From Paraburkholderia sp. (lineage in GTDB: Bacteria > Pseudomonadota > Gammaproteobacteria > Burkholderiales > Burkholderiaceae), in contig SCRN01000031.1 in NCBI GenBank assembly GCA_004322045.1, positions 62,001 to 126,000 of the forward strand: 64,000 nt of DNA, given 5' to 3'. The notes under the pieces were generated by a model. The model saw only the letters and a program-made list of their open reading frames with translations, was not told the DNA's origin and ran no database searches. Positions 44,259 through 54,088 of the stretch are shown piece after piece (within the stretch, counting starts at the first letter, position 1; every line of letters begins with the position of its first letter). The translations under genes were made by a program, and so were the position numbers.

Positions 44259-44891
44259 TTACCGCGATTGCAGAAACGCCGTCACCGCTTGTGCATCTTC
44301 TTTGCCGAGCGAATGCGCCACGGCCGACATCACGGGCGCATTCGCCCGCGTCCCGTCTTGGAAGACCCCGATTTGGCGCATCAAGTACTCGGCGTGCTGG
44401 CCCGCAAGCCGGGGAAATTGCCCGTTTCCTTGCCCTTGGGCGCCATGGCACGAGGCACACGCGGGCACGCCTTTCTCGGGGAGCCCTTCTTCGAAGATCT
44501 TCTGCCCTTGCGCAACTAGCGCGGAGTCGCCCGCGCTGCCTGCCGTCGGCGCTTGTTGGGAATAGTAATCGGCCAACGAAGCAATGGTCGCATCGTCCAG
44601 TTGCGATGCGATCGCCCACATATACGAGCGCGCGTCGGACTCCGAGCGCTGATGTTGCCCGAAGCCCTTCAACTGTGCGACGAGATAGTCTCGCGTCTGG
44701 CCATTGAGCTTCGGAAACATCGGCGACTTACTGTCTCCATGCACGCCGTGACATGCCACGCACAACTGGGAGGCCAAGCGCGCGCCGTCCTGCGCCGAGG
44801 CGGGAGACGTCCCCAGAGCAAGGACGATAGCGACGATCGGCAACGTGGCCGATAGGCTCAGTCGAGCGGAATAACGCGACAGTCGTTTCAT
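44259..44891 (-). CDS. Dihaem cytochrome c4-like protein
   Basis: This 210-residue periplasmic dihaem cytochrome has a signal peptide ending SPASAQ. Two c-type domains follow. The first has CVACH (C44/C47/H48) and PKLNGQ, with a Met near 91. The second has CASCH (C145/C148/H149) and PRLAGQ, with a Met at 188. Such c4 proteins shuttle electrons in the periplasm, often to terminal oxidases. It lies 47 bp after the Cyc2-like porin-cytochrome gene and is probably co-transcribed with it as its electron partner. The ATG at 44891 is preferred over a GTG four codons earlier. Confidence 0.92.
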   Translation of the reverse strand: MKRLSRYSARLSLSATLPIVAIVLALGTSPASAQDGARLASQLCVACHGVHGDSKSPMFPKLNGQTRDYLVAQLKGFGQHQRSESDARSYMWAIASQLDDATIASLADYYSQQAPTAGSAGDSALVAQGQKIFEEGLPEKGVPACASCHGAQGQGNGQFPRLAGQHAEYLMRQIGVFQDGTRANAPVMSAVAHSLGKEDAQAVTAFLQSR

Positions 44892-44938
44892 ATGCCGGTC
44901 CACTTTTTCGGTTGGTTCGATTTTGAGATGCTCGCGTG

Positions 44939-46288
44939 CTAGAACATGATCCAGGCCAGCAAATACAAGGTGTTGTTGTCGCTGGCGTTGCGACCGTTGC
45001 CGTCATAGTTGTAGCGCGCCCCGTTGAATCTTAGGAACCACGTGTACTGCACCGCGACCTTGACTTGGGGTATCGGCAAGTAATCCGCTTCGAGGGTGAT
45101 GCCGTTGGAGTTAGGGGTTCCATTCGCACTGCCGGTTACCGGCGCTGGTCCATATAGACCGGGGTCCGTGCTACCCGTCGTTTGAAAATAGGCGAGTGTG
45201 GCGCCATATTTTCGATGGTAGTAGTACGACGCTTTCGCTTTGAAGGTATTGAGTGTATCGGAAGCGTTCGTCGGCGTTGGACCCGCACCGATTCCTCCAC
45301 TCGCAAAACTCGCATCCCAGCTTTGCTTCTCGTGAATCCAGGTGGCTTGCGCAGTAATCGAATGCGTGTACGTCAAGTATTGATACTGCGTGTCGAAAGC
45401 AATATCCGTGAAGCGATCGGTCGGCGAAACGGGAATCGTGTTGTCGGGATACTTGTCGGCAATGAGGCCGTATGTGCCGAACATGATCGAGTGCGGGCCC
45501 CATTCGGCATTGTAGGCAAGCCGCCAGTACGGGTTGTTGCCGGACAGGCGCGCCACGCCACCAGGACTCGTGATGTCCTGCCCCGTGCGCAGGAAAGAGA
45601 ACATCTGGTCCGCGGTTCGATACAGGCCGATCTCCGCGTAAATGCTGCGTTGCCAGAACACATAGGCCGTGGCGCCGGCCACTTGCTGCGCGAGCCCGCC
45701 GTCGATGAGCGTGCTGGCCATCGGCGTCAGCGAGACGCTGCTCGAGGCGTAGGGGTACCCGAAGGCCGGCGTGCTGTTCCAGACATCCGACACGGTCGGG
45801 TTATTGTTGAGCGTCATGCCGTAGATGAAGTCGATGTCGCCCTGCGTGAAATGGCCGGCCGCGCGGATATCGGTGTTGTCGATGCCGCTGTGGTGTGCGA
45901 TGCCGTCATAGGTCCATTGCGCGAAGGCGCCGACTGGCCCGGCGATACGGCCCGCATAGAAGATGCTGGCCTGCTGCAGTGCCACCCCGCCGTTGCGCAC
46001 GAAGTCGTAGTCGTTGTTATCGATCGTCCGCGTATTCGTTTGAGAGAACTGCAACATCGCGGCGAGGGGAATCGTTTTCTTGTTGGTCAGCGTATAGCCG
46101 GTCAACTTAAAGAATCTGCCGAACGGAGTGAGTTCGGGAAAGCTCACGTGGCAGGCGACGCACGCGAGGCCGGTTTGGCGTGCGAATGCAGGCACTGCCT
46201 GCGCTGTGCGACCGATTAGGCTCAGCACGACTGCCACGAGAAACATCGCCCACCTCGCGCGAACCACGCTTCTGCCCCAGGCATTCAT
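44939..46288 (-). CDS. Cyc2-like fused monohaem cytochrome-outer membrane porin
   Basis: This 449-residue protein has a signal peptide (cleavage near AQA-VPAF, residue 31). One haem motif CVACH (C43/C46/H47) is embedded in FARQTGLACVACH and PELTPFGRFFKLTGY. Roughly 380 residues of alternating beta-strands then end in the terminal Phe of WIMF. This order, with the FARQTG / CxxCH / LTPFGRxFK context, is that of Cyc2, the fused cytochrome-porin used for extracellular Fe(II) oxidation. GGGGAAG precedes the ATG. A periplasmic c4-like cytochrome follows. The direction of electron flow and the substrate are not proven. Confidence 0.82.
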   Translation of the reverse strand: MNAWGRSVVRARWAMFLVAVVLSLIGRTAQAVPAFARQTGLACVACHVSFPELTPFGRFFKLTGYTLTNKKTIPLAAMLQFSQTNTRTIDNNDYDFVRNGGVALQQASIFYAGRIAGPVGAFAQWTYDGIAHHSGIDNTDIRAAGHFTQGDIDFIYGMTLNNNPTVSDVWNSTPAFGYPYASSSVSLTPMASTLIDGGLAQQVAGATAYVFWQRSIYAEIGLYRTADQMFSFLRTGQDITSPGGVARLSGNNPYWRLAYNAEWGPHSIMFGTYGLIADKYPDNTIPVSPTDRFTDIAFDTQYQYLTYTHSITAQATWIHEKQSWDASFASGGIGAGPTPTNASDTLNTFKAKASYYYHRKYGATLAYFQTTGSTDPGLYGPAPVTGSANGTPNSNGITLEADYLPIPQVKVAVQYTWFLRFNGARYNYDGNGRNASDNNTLYLLAWIMF

Positions 46289-46436
46289 GGCACTTCCCCC
46301 AAAATATTTTCATCTTTGTTTATAGGACTGATCGAATCAGCGATGTCGCCCTTGCGCATATATCTGTGCGGATCGACACATGACTCGATTGCGGTCCCTA
46401 CTGCACTTACGGTAGCGCTGAATGGTTCGACGAATT

Positions 46437-46450
46437 TTGACTTGGCTCAA
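46437..46450 (-). promoter_or_regulatory. FNR-like box upstream of the Cyc2-like gene
   Basis: TTGAC-TTGG-CTCAA matches TTGAC-N4-GTCAA at nine of ten positions. It lies about 150 bp before the Cyc2-like start and about 95 bp before the divergent gene at 46546. The -10 region is not convincing, so this is a weaker candidate than the boxes at 53915 and 53964. Confidence 0.4.
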
Positions 46451-46545
46451 CTGCCCGTTGCGTGCGGGTTAACCACGGGTGATTGGAATCGGCGTCGTTC
46501 TGCGACAATACCGGCCCTTCGTCTTCTATCCCGCACACAAACGAT

Positions 46546-47064
46546 ATGGCATCGCATAGCGCACATCATGCCCTGGGGTGGGCGGCCGGTATGACGGCCG
46601 CCGCAACCGTCGCGGCAGCCGGAGCAGCGGGGCCTTGGCACGTCGGCGCGTTGACGGCGCTTCTCGCGGGTGTGGCGGGAGGCACTGCGCCCGACTGGCT
46701 CGAAGTCGCTTGGTGGTCTCGCGCGCGACGGCTGTGGATCGCGCATCGAACGGCAACGCACTGGGGCATCGGTTGGGCGGCCGCGCTGATCTTTGCCTAC
46801 CATTCGCTTGGGCGCCTGCATCCATTTGCCGCAGCGCTGTTCGGTTTCGCATGCGGCGGCTTGATGCATCTGCTGGCGGATTGGCCCAACCCGCTCGGCG
46901 TGCCGTGGATCTGGCGGCGTCATTCCCTGAACCTATGGAAGAGCGGGCGCTGCGACGTGATCGTCGTGGCGTTGGGATGGGCCGGTGCGGCTTGGGTTGC
47001 GCGACCGTTGTGGACTCCGTTCGTCGTGCCGTTGATGCGCGGTTTGCATCCGCTCGCGCGCTGA
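46546..47064 (+). CDS. YdjM/DUF457-type inner-membrane protein (putative metal-dependent hydrolase)
   Basis: This 172-residue membrane protein has about four hydrophobic helices. Polar residues typical of the YdjM/DUF457 family are present: AHHALGW near the N-terminus, GGTAPDWLE, IAHRTATHW, GGLMHLLADWPNPLGVPW and RRHSLNLW. The His/Asp positions suggest a metal site in the membrane, but no reaction is established. The ATG at 46546 starts the AHHALG region directly. Confidence 0.78.
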   Translation: MASHSAHHALGWAAGMTAAATVAAAGAAGPWHVGALTALLAGVAGGTAPDWLEVAWWSRARRLWIAHRTATHWGIGWAAALIFAYHSLGRLHPFAAALFGFACGGLMHLLADWPNPLGVPWIWRRHSLNLWKSGRCDVIVVALGWAGAAWVARPLWTPFVVPLMRGLHPLAR

Positions 47065-47081
47065 GCGTCGTCTCGTGACGA

Positions 47082-47948
47082 TCAAGCGCCTAACGTCTCC
47101 GTCCCGCCATCGACACTCGACAGCTCGACGATCTCCGCGGTGATTTGCTCTTGGCGCAGCCGGCGATACTCCATCGTCAACTGCAGCGCCGTTTCGTCGA
47201 TATTGCGTCGGGCGGCCATCATGGTGCGCATGCGCGCTTCGCTCTCAGCAGCGAAAGATAAAACGATGGCCTCGCAGATCTGGGTGTACACGTGTTCTTC
47301 CGCGAGCCGCTCGAGCAACTCGCGCGCAGGCAGCGTGACGATGGGCGGCAGACGGCGGTGCACCGGCTCGAAGCGCCTGAAATCGAAAGGCAGCAGCGAT
47401 GTCGTCACGATCGATGCGCCTTCCACGGGTTGCGGCGCGCCGTGCACGAGCATGACGCGCGAGACGCCGCCGTCTTGCAGGCGGCCATATAGCGCATTGA
47501 CGATGCGGCCGGCAAGCTCGGGCACGGCATCGACGTGCACCGCCATTTCGGCGGACCAACTCGCCCGATAATCGAATTCTTCGGCCACCAGTTGGGCGCG
47601 GTCGCCGACGATGAAATACTCGACTGCGCCCGCCGACGGGCGGCGCGCGGCTTGCATCACGCGGTGGTTGTATGTGCCCACGAAGCCTTGCTCCGTGCCG
47701 ATCACGATCAGGATTTGCGTGTCGCTTGTTCGAGCCGGCGTCGGCAACTCCGAGGGAAGGGGCAACGCCAGCGCCATTGCATCGGCAATTGCGGCCGCGA
47801 TTTGATCGGCGCAGGCACGGATACCCGGCAGGCGTGCAAGCGCGTCGCGTGTGCGGGCAGCGGCAATACCGCGCATCGCCGTGACGACCGATGCCAGTTC
47901 ACCGACCGTACCCAGCCGCGCTTGCACCACGCCGAGTTCGTTGCTCAT
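47082..47948 (-). CDS. atpG: N-ATPase F1 gamma subunit
   Basis: This 288-residue central-stalk subunit rotates inside the alpha3beta3 head. The N-terminal helix includes [16 protein letters not shown], like MxxVA-ARL in normal gamma. The C-terminal helix has [21 protein letters not shown] and [14 protein letters not shown]. The divergent sequence and lack of a delta gene are features of N-ATPases. It is the last gene of the nine-gene operon, overlapping atpA by 4 bp. Confidence 0.9.
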   Translation of the reverse strand: MSNELGVVQARLGTVGELASVVTAMRGIAAARTRDALARLPGIRACADQIAAAIADAMALALPLPSELPTPARTSDTQILIVIGTEQGFVGTYNHRVMQAARRPSAGAVEYFIVGDRAQLVAEEFDYRASWSAEMAVHVDAVPELAGRIVNALYGRLQDGGVSRVMLVHGAPQPVEGASIVTTSLLPFDFRRFEPVHRRLPPIVTLPARELLERLAEEHVYTQICEAIVLSFAAESEARMRTMMAARRNIDETALQLTMEYRRLRQEQITAEIVELSSVDGGTETLGA

Positions 47949-49546
47949 GAAGTGCTCCGATCTGGCGGGTTTTGCTCGCTCGTTGGGCTCGGCTGGATTG
48001 GCGGACTTGGCGGGCTTTGTGCGATGCGAGGCACGAGGTCCCGCACGACGCCGATCAGCATTGCGCGATCATCGGGCTGCAATTGCGCGCCGTGTTGCAG
48101 CGCCTGGCCCAACTTTGCTGCAATGCCGATGGCATCCAGGCGCGCGGGAAGCGCGTCGCGCACTTGCGCAACGGCCGCGTTCGGGCTTGCGTCGAACACG
48201 CCCTCGGCCAGGGCAAGCAACAAGGCAATTTCCCCGATCGGGCGCAGCGGCGAGAACCGCGGCTGGGCGATGAGTGCACGGATGCGTTCGCCGCGCGCGA
48301 TCTGCGCCTTCAGGCGCGCATCGCTCAAGCCGCCGAAGCGCGTGAACATTTCGAGTTCGAGGAACTGCGCGTAATCGAGCCGCAACCGCCCGGAAGCGGC
48401 GCGCAACGCCGGAAGCTGCGCTTTGCCGCCTACGCGGCTCACACTGAGCCCGACATCGATCGCGGGCCGCTGATTCGCTGCGAACAAGCGCGCATCGAGC
48501 ACGATCTGTCCGTCCGTGATCGAGATCAGATTGGTGGGGATGTAAGCGGCCAAATTCCCTGCGTCGGTCTCGGCGATCGGCATGGCCGTGAGCGAGCCGC
48601 CACCGCGCTCCGAACAGAGCTTCGCCGCACGTTCGAGCAAACGAGCATGCAAGTAGAAGATATCGCCGGGATAGGCTTCCCGCCCGGGCGGTGCGCGCGT
48701 GAGCAGCGACAGTTCGCGATGCGTCGCGGCGTGCTTGGTCAGATCGTCGATCACGACGAGTGCATGCCCGCCGCGGTCTCTGAAATATTCGGCAATGCTG
48801 AACGCCGCGAACGGCGCGATCCATTGGAGGCCAGGCGGATCCGACGCAGATGCGACGACGAACACGCAACGCTCCGGCGCGCCGTGCTTGCGGACCGCAT
48901 CGATCACGCGCTCGACGGCCGTCGCCCGTTGGCCGATGGCGACATAGACGCAAACCACGTCGGAATGTTTTTGATTGACGATCGTATCGATCGCAATCGA
49001 AGTCTTTCCCGTCGCGCGATCGCCGATAATCAGTTCGCGTTGCCCGCGGCCGATGGCGAACAATGCGTCGATCAGGAGAATGCCGGTTTCGATCGGCTCG
49101 GATACCAGCTCGCGTTCGATGATCGCAGGCGCTGGGCGCTCGATCGGGAGCGAGAGCGGCGCGTGTATCGCTTCGCCGCCATCGAGCGGCCTGCCGAGGG
49201 GATCGACGATTCGGCCCAGCATGCCCGATCCGACCGGCACTTCGACCACGCGTCCGGTACCCAGCACGCGCGAACCGGCGGCGATGCCTGCGCAGCTATC
49301 GAGCAGCACGCAGCTCAACGTATCGACATCGAGTTCGAGCGCGAAGCCGAACTGCCCGCCGTCGAATTGCAGCAGCTCGTTCAAGCGCACGTGCGGCAGC
49401 CCGCTCACGCGTGCGATGCCGTCCGCTACGTGTTCGACGCGCCCGACGATTTGCGTCTGCGGCGCGAGGCTGAGCCGTGCCAGCGCGCTCCTGCCGCGCA
49501 CGAGCCAAGCCCCTTCGGCGGTTTCAGGCGTGGAATTCGTCGTCAT
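47945..49546 (-). CDS. atpA: N-ATPase F1 alpha subunit
   Basis: This 533-residue nucleotide-binding subunit has Walker [24 protein letters not shown] and [20 protein letters not shown], and the arginine-finger region [13 protein letters not shown]. The N-terminal region is shorter than in ordinary AtpA, as expected for an enzyme without a delta subunit. It overlaps atpF by 23 bp and atpG by 4 bp. The C-terminal tail is Pro/Ser-rich. Confidence 0.93.
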   Translation of the reverse strand: MTTNSTPETAEGAWLVRGRSALARLSLAPQTQIVGRVEHVADGIARVSGLPHVRLNELLQFDGGQFGFALELDVDTLSCVLLDSCAGIAAGSRVLGTGRVVEVPVGSGMLGRIVDPLGRPLDGGEAIHAPLSLPIERPAPAIIERELVSEPIETGILLIDALFAIGRGQRELIIGDRATGKTSIAIDTIVNQKHSDVVCVYVAIGQRATAVERVIDAVRKHGAPERCVFVVASASDPPGLQWIAPFAAFSIAEYFRDRGGHALVVIDDLTKHAATHRELSLLTRAPPGREAYPGDIFYLHARLLERAAKLCSERGGGSLTAMPIAETDAGNLAAYIPTNLISITDGQIVLDARLFAANQRPAIDVGLSVSRVGGKAQLPALRAASGRLRLDYAQFLELEMFTRFGGLSDARLKAQIARGERIRALIAQPRFSPLRPIGEIALLLALAEGVFDASPNAAVAQVRDALPARLDAIGIAAKLGQALQHGAQLQPDDRAMLIGVVRDLVPRIAQSPPSPPIQPSPTSEQNPPDRSTS

Positions 49547-50276
49547 GGGACAAGAGCTCGGCCTTCAGCGTTTCTAGATCGTGCCGGAAGCTGTTGCGCA
49601 CGACGACATGCGGCGCGACGAGTTCGAGCCCCGCGATCAGGCTCGAATCGACTTCCGTTTGCAAATTCACCTCATGGCCCACGGCCGTGGCAAGTGCCAT
49701 GCGGCATTGCGTCAGTTCGTCGTCGCTTAGCGCTCGCGGCGCAATCAAACGCAGCGGGTCGGAGGGCTCGCCGAGGTGAAGGCGATTCTCCTCCGGCAGG
49801 GAGTGGACGGCATCCGCGAGAGGGGCGATGAAGCCTTCGACTAGCGCTTGCGGCGGGAGCCTGGACAGTAGCCGCGAGGCGATGTCGAGCGCGAATGCGC
49901 TGGCGCGCGCTGCATCCGCGCGTGCCGCGTTCTTGCGCATCAGATCGGTCTGTTCCAACGCGGATGCGTGCAACGCATCGGCTTCGGCGCGAGCAGCCGC
50001 GAGCAGCGACGTTCGCAATTGCTCGGTCTGCGCCGAGACTTCGCTCAGCCGCTGCAGGCGCAGCGCATCCATCGAGGCGACTTCCTGTGCGGCCTGCTTG
50101 CGGTCGCGTTCGGCCATATCGCGCGCCGCCGATGCGTCTCGCATGATGGCGGCCGCGGCCTGCTGGCGATCGGCCATGATCTTGGCGACCGGCTTGAACA
50201 GAAAACGCGACAACAGCCACACGAGCACCAGCACGTTGACGGTCTGAAAGGCGAGCGTCCACCAGTCGATGCGCAT
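49524..50276 (-). CDS. atpF: N-ATPase b subunit (peripheral stalk)
   Basis: This 250-residue subunit is longer than a standard b subunit (about 156). It has an N-terminal membrane helix ([18 protein letters not shown]), a long coiled coil (about 35-120), and an extra globular end (about 140-250) with [16 protein letters not shown] and [14 protein letters not shown]. That C-terminal part resembles the delta subunit (OSCP), consistent with the b-delta fusion that replaces the missing delta gene in N-ATPases. Confidence 0.9.
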   Translation of the reverse strand: MRIDWWTLAFQTVNVLVLVWLLSRFLFKPVAKIMADRQQAAAAIMRDASAARDMAERDRKQAAQEVASMDALRLQRLSEVSAQTEQLRTSLLAAARAEADALHASALEQTDLMRKNAARADAARASAFALDIASRLLSRLPPQALVEGFIAPLADAVHSLPEENRLHLGEPSDPLRLIAPRALSDDELTQCRMALATAVGHEVNLQTEVDSSLIAGLELVAPHVVVRNSFRHDLETLKAELLSHDDEFHA

Positions 50277-50285
50277 GTCGAACGC

Positions 50286-50534
50286 CTATTTGGTGAACGG
50301 GTTGGCGAACAGCACCAGCAGCGCGACGACGAGGCAGTAGATCGCCATCGTCTCGATCATGGCTAAGCCGACGAACAGCGTGCGCGAGATCGTACCTGCC
50401 GATTCGGGCTGCCGCGCCAATGCATCCATGGCCGCGGCGACGGCGCGGCCTTCCGCCAGAGCGGGGCCGATCGCGCCGAACGACACGGCGATCGCCGCCG
50501 CAACGATGCTGATGAGTTGGATCCAATTGGTCAT
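50286..50534 (-). CDS. atpE: N-ATPase c subunit (rotor ring)
   Basis: This 82-residue hairpin of two membrane helices has its polar loop at about ARQPES (40-45). Helix 1 contains a carboxylate, Glu28 in PALAEGR. Helix 2 has the ion-binding Glu61 followed by Thr62 and Tyr66 (MIETMAIY). A Glu in both helices is characteristic of N-ATPase rings. The Burkholderia pseudomallei ring of this type has been reported as a proton-specific 17-mer, although the family was first proposed to be Na+-coupled. The ATG at 50534 overlaps atpB by 4 bp. Confidence 0.94.
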   Translation of the reverse strand: MTNWIQLISIVAAAIAVSFGAIGPALAEGRAVAAAMDALARQPESAGTISRTLFVGLAMIETMAIYCLVVALLVLFANPFTK

Positions 50535-51229
50535 GACGGTCCTTGCGATGGATGCGATGCGATCTCTGTGTGCTCGCCGAGGGCGGCGCCGATGAACACC
50601 GCCGCGAGCACGGTGAAGATGTAGGCCTGAACGGCGCCGGTCAGAAGATCGAGCGCCATCAGCGGAATCGGTGCGAGCAGCCCTGCCAAAGAGAGGACGA
50701 TGCCGATCACGAAAACGCCGCTCATCACATTGCCGAACAGACGGACGACAAGTGAAAAGGTGCGCGTGATCTGTTCGACGAGATTGAGCGGGATCATGAT
50801 CCACGTAGGCTCGGCGAACGATGCGAGATAGCGGCGGATTCCGCGCACTCGTACGCCGTAGTAGAGGGTCGCTGCGAACACCACGCAGGCAAGCGCAGCA
50901 TCGGTTTCGATGTGCGCGGTGGGCGGCTCGACGCCTGGAATCATGCCGGACCAATTGCAAACGAGGATGAAGACGAACAACGTGCCGATCAATGCGCGAT
51001 ATCGCGAAGGATCGGCCTGGATCGTGTCGCGTAGCTGACTATCGAGCGAAGTCACGAGCAGCTCCACCGCGACTTGCAGCTTCGTCGGCGCAAGCGATAA
51101 GCGCTTTCTTGCCCACAGCGTGGCGCCGACGATCACGATCATGATGGCCCAGGTGGTCACGACCGGCGCCGAGATCGAGACGACGCCAAGCCGCAGCAGC
51201 GGTTCGGTTGCGAGCGGGGAGTGGATCAT
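50531..51229 (-). CDS. atpB: N-ATPase a subunit (ion channel)
   Basis: This 232-residue membrane protein has about five or six helices. The essential Arg is in SLVVRLFGNVMSG and the conserved helix TGAVQAYIFTVLAAVFIGAAL follows. WSGMIPG marks the family's NxxGxxP-like loop. It forms the half-channels facing the c ring. It overlaps atpR by 4 bp and atpE by 4 bp. Confidence 0.93.
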   Translation of the reverse strand: MIHSPLATEPLLRLGVVSISAPVVTTWAIMIVIVGATLWARKRLSLAPTKLQVAVELLVTSLDSQLRDTIQADPSRYRALIGTLFVFILVCNWSGMIPGVEPPTAHIETDAALACVVFAATLYYGVRVRGIRRYLASFAEPTWIMIPLNLVEQITRTFSLVVRLFGNVMSGVFVIGIVLSLAGLLAPIPLMALDLLTGAVQAYIFTVLAAVFIGAALGEHTEIASHPSQGPS

Positions 51230-51510
51230 GGCGCTTGCCTCGTCAATCGAATCGCGACGTGCCGGGCAAGGACGATGCCGGCGAGGGCGGCCAGCAACGC
51301 GGCGGGGCCAAGACGAGCGAGGCCGAACAGCGCGAGCGCCAGCAGGGCGAACCGGAGCGCCTGCAAGGCGATCGCGGCGCCGATGGCGTGACGTGCGTAG
51401 CAGCGCGCGTTCGCGAACAGCGAAGCGAAATAGGCTGCGCCGACGATGCCGCCGGCCGCGGCGCCGATGGCGATCTTGAAGGAAGTGGCGAGGGCCGCCG
51501 TGGCGAGCAT
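51226..51510 (-). CDS. atpR: N-ATPase-specific membrane protein AtpR
   Basis: This 94-residue protein has two or three hydrophobic helices with short polar ends (ARCYARH, FANAR, a basic C-terminus). AtpR occurs only in N-ATPase operons between atpQ and atpB, where an assembly role has been suggested. The ATG at 51510 was chosen because AGGA lies six bases upstream and atpQ ends just before it. Confidence 0.85.
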   Translation of the reverse strand: MLATAALATSFKIAIGAAAGGIVGAAYFASLFANARCYARHAIGAAIALQALRFALLALALFGLARLGPAALLAALAGIVLARHVAIRLTRQAP

Positions 51511-51512
51511 GG

Positions 51513-51846
51513 TCAATCCTCCGGGTTCTGACGATGCATCCAGCGCCATGCGAGCCAGAGGCCGATCGCTGCGCCGATCATCAAGAGCGGCGCGGAAAAG
51601 AACACGCCGGTGGCGAAGTACCGGTCAAGCCAATGACCGATCCACAGGCACAGCAAGGTCGGGATGACGACCATCCATCCGAGCATGCCGATCTGGCCGA
51701 GCCTGGACCCGAGCGATGGCTCCGGCACATCGCGCGCTGCGCGTTCGCGCCGCACAGCGCGTTGGGCGCTTCGTTCCAGCAGATGCGAGCCATGATTGCG
51801 CGCCGGTTCTTTCGAATCTGGCTCGCGCGGCGGCACGTCGGGCTGT

Positions 51847-51857
<11 letters not shown>
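51513..51857 (-). CDS. atpQ: N-ATPase AtpQ (AtpI-like) protein
   Basis: This 114-residue protein has a hydrophilic charged N-terminus (1-48) and two membrane helices (about 53-75 and 83-105), with GSRLGQIGMLGWMVVIPTLL and LGLWLAWRWM-like ends. It resembles AtpI, which helps assemble the c ring. It overlaps the epsilon gene by 11 bp. Confidence 0.85.
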
Positions 51858-53876
<2,019 letters not shown>

Positions 53877-53886
53877 TCACCTCAAC

Positions 53887-53892
53887 TATGTA
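53887..53892 (-). promoter_or_regulatory. Candidate -10 element of the N-ATPase operon
   Basis: On the minus strand TACATA lies here. A start site about seven bases downstream (near 53880) would place the centre of the FNR box at 53915-53928 at -41.5, the standard class II activation position. The start site is inferred, not measured. Confidence 0.4.
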
Positions 53893-53914
53893 GCGCGATC
53901 CGTTTCGGCCGTGG

Positions 53915-53928
53915 TTGATCGCGATCAA
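53915..53928. promoter_or_regulatory. Perfect FNR box upstream of the N-ATPase operon
   Basis: TTGAT-CGCG-ATCAA is a perfect match to the FNR consensus TTGAT-N4-ATCAA. It lies about 175-190 bp before the atpD start in the gene-free stretch 53742-54088. Confidence 0.8.
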
Positions 53929-53963
53929 CTCGGGGCAGGATCGAATGGATGTCGTCGCTGCGG

Positions 53964-53977
53964 TTGACGCAGGTCAA
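53964..53977. promoter_or_regulatory. Second FNR/ANR-type box upstream of the N-ATPase operon
   Basis: TTGAC-GCAG-GTCAA is a perfect palindrome of the ANR/FixK-type variant TTGAC-N4-GTCAA. Its centre is 49 bp from that of the perfect FNR box, on the distal side from atpD. Confidence 0.7.
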
Positions 53978-54088
53978 CCCGCCCCCGTTCGCTGTCGCTG
54001 CGAACGAGGGGGAGGCCATCGCCGGGGGGGCGACGCGATCGAATTTGGATCTGAATTTGGGTGCGGATTGGATGTCATCCGCACCGCA

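Noticed and set aside
46327-46339. Palindrome CTGAT-CGA-ATCAG upstream of the Cyc2-like gene as an FNR box
   Set aside because: The spacer is three bases, not four, and the outer bases do not match TTGAT-N4-ATCAA.
47972-49831. 619-codon plus-strand frame over the N-ATPase alpha and b genes
   Set aside because: Opposite strand to a conserved operon and no recognisable domain.
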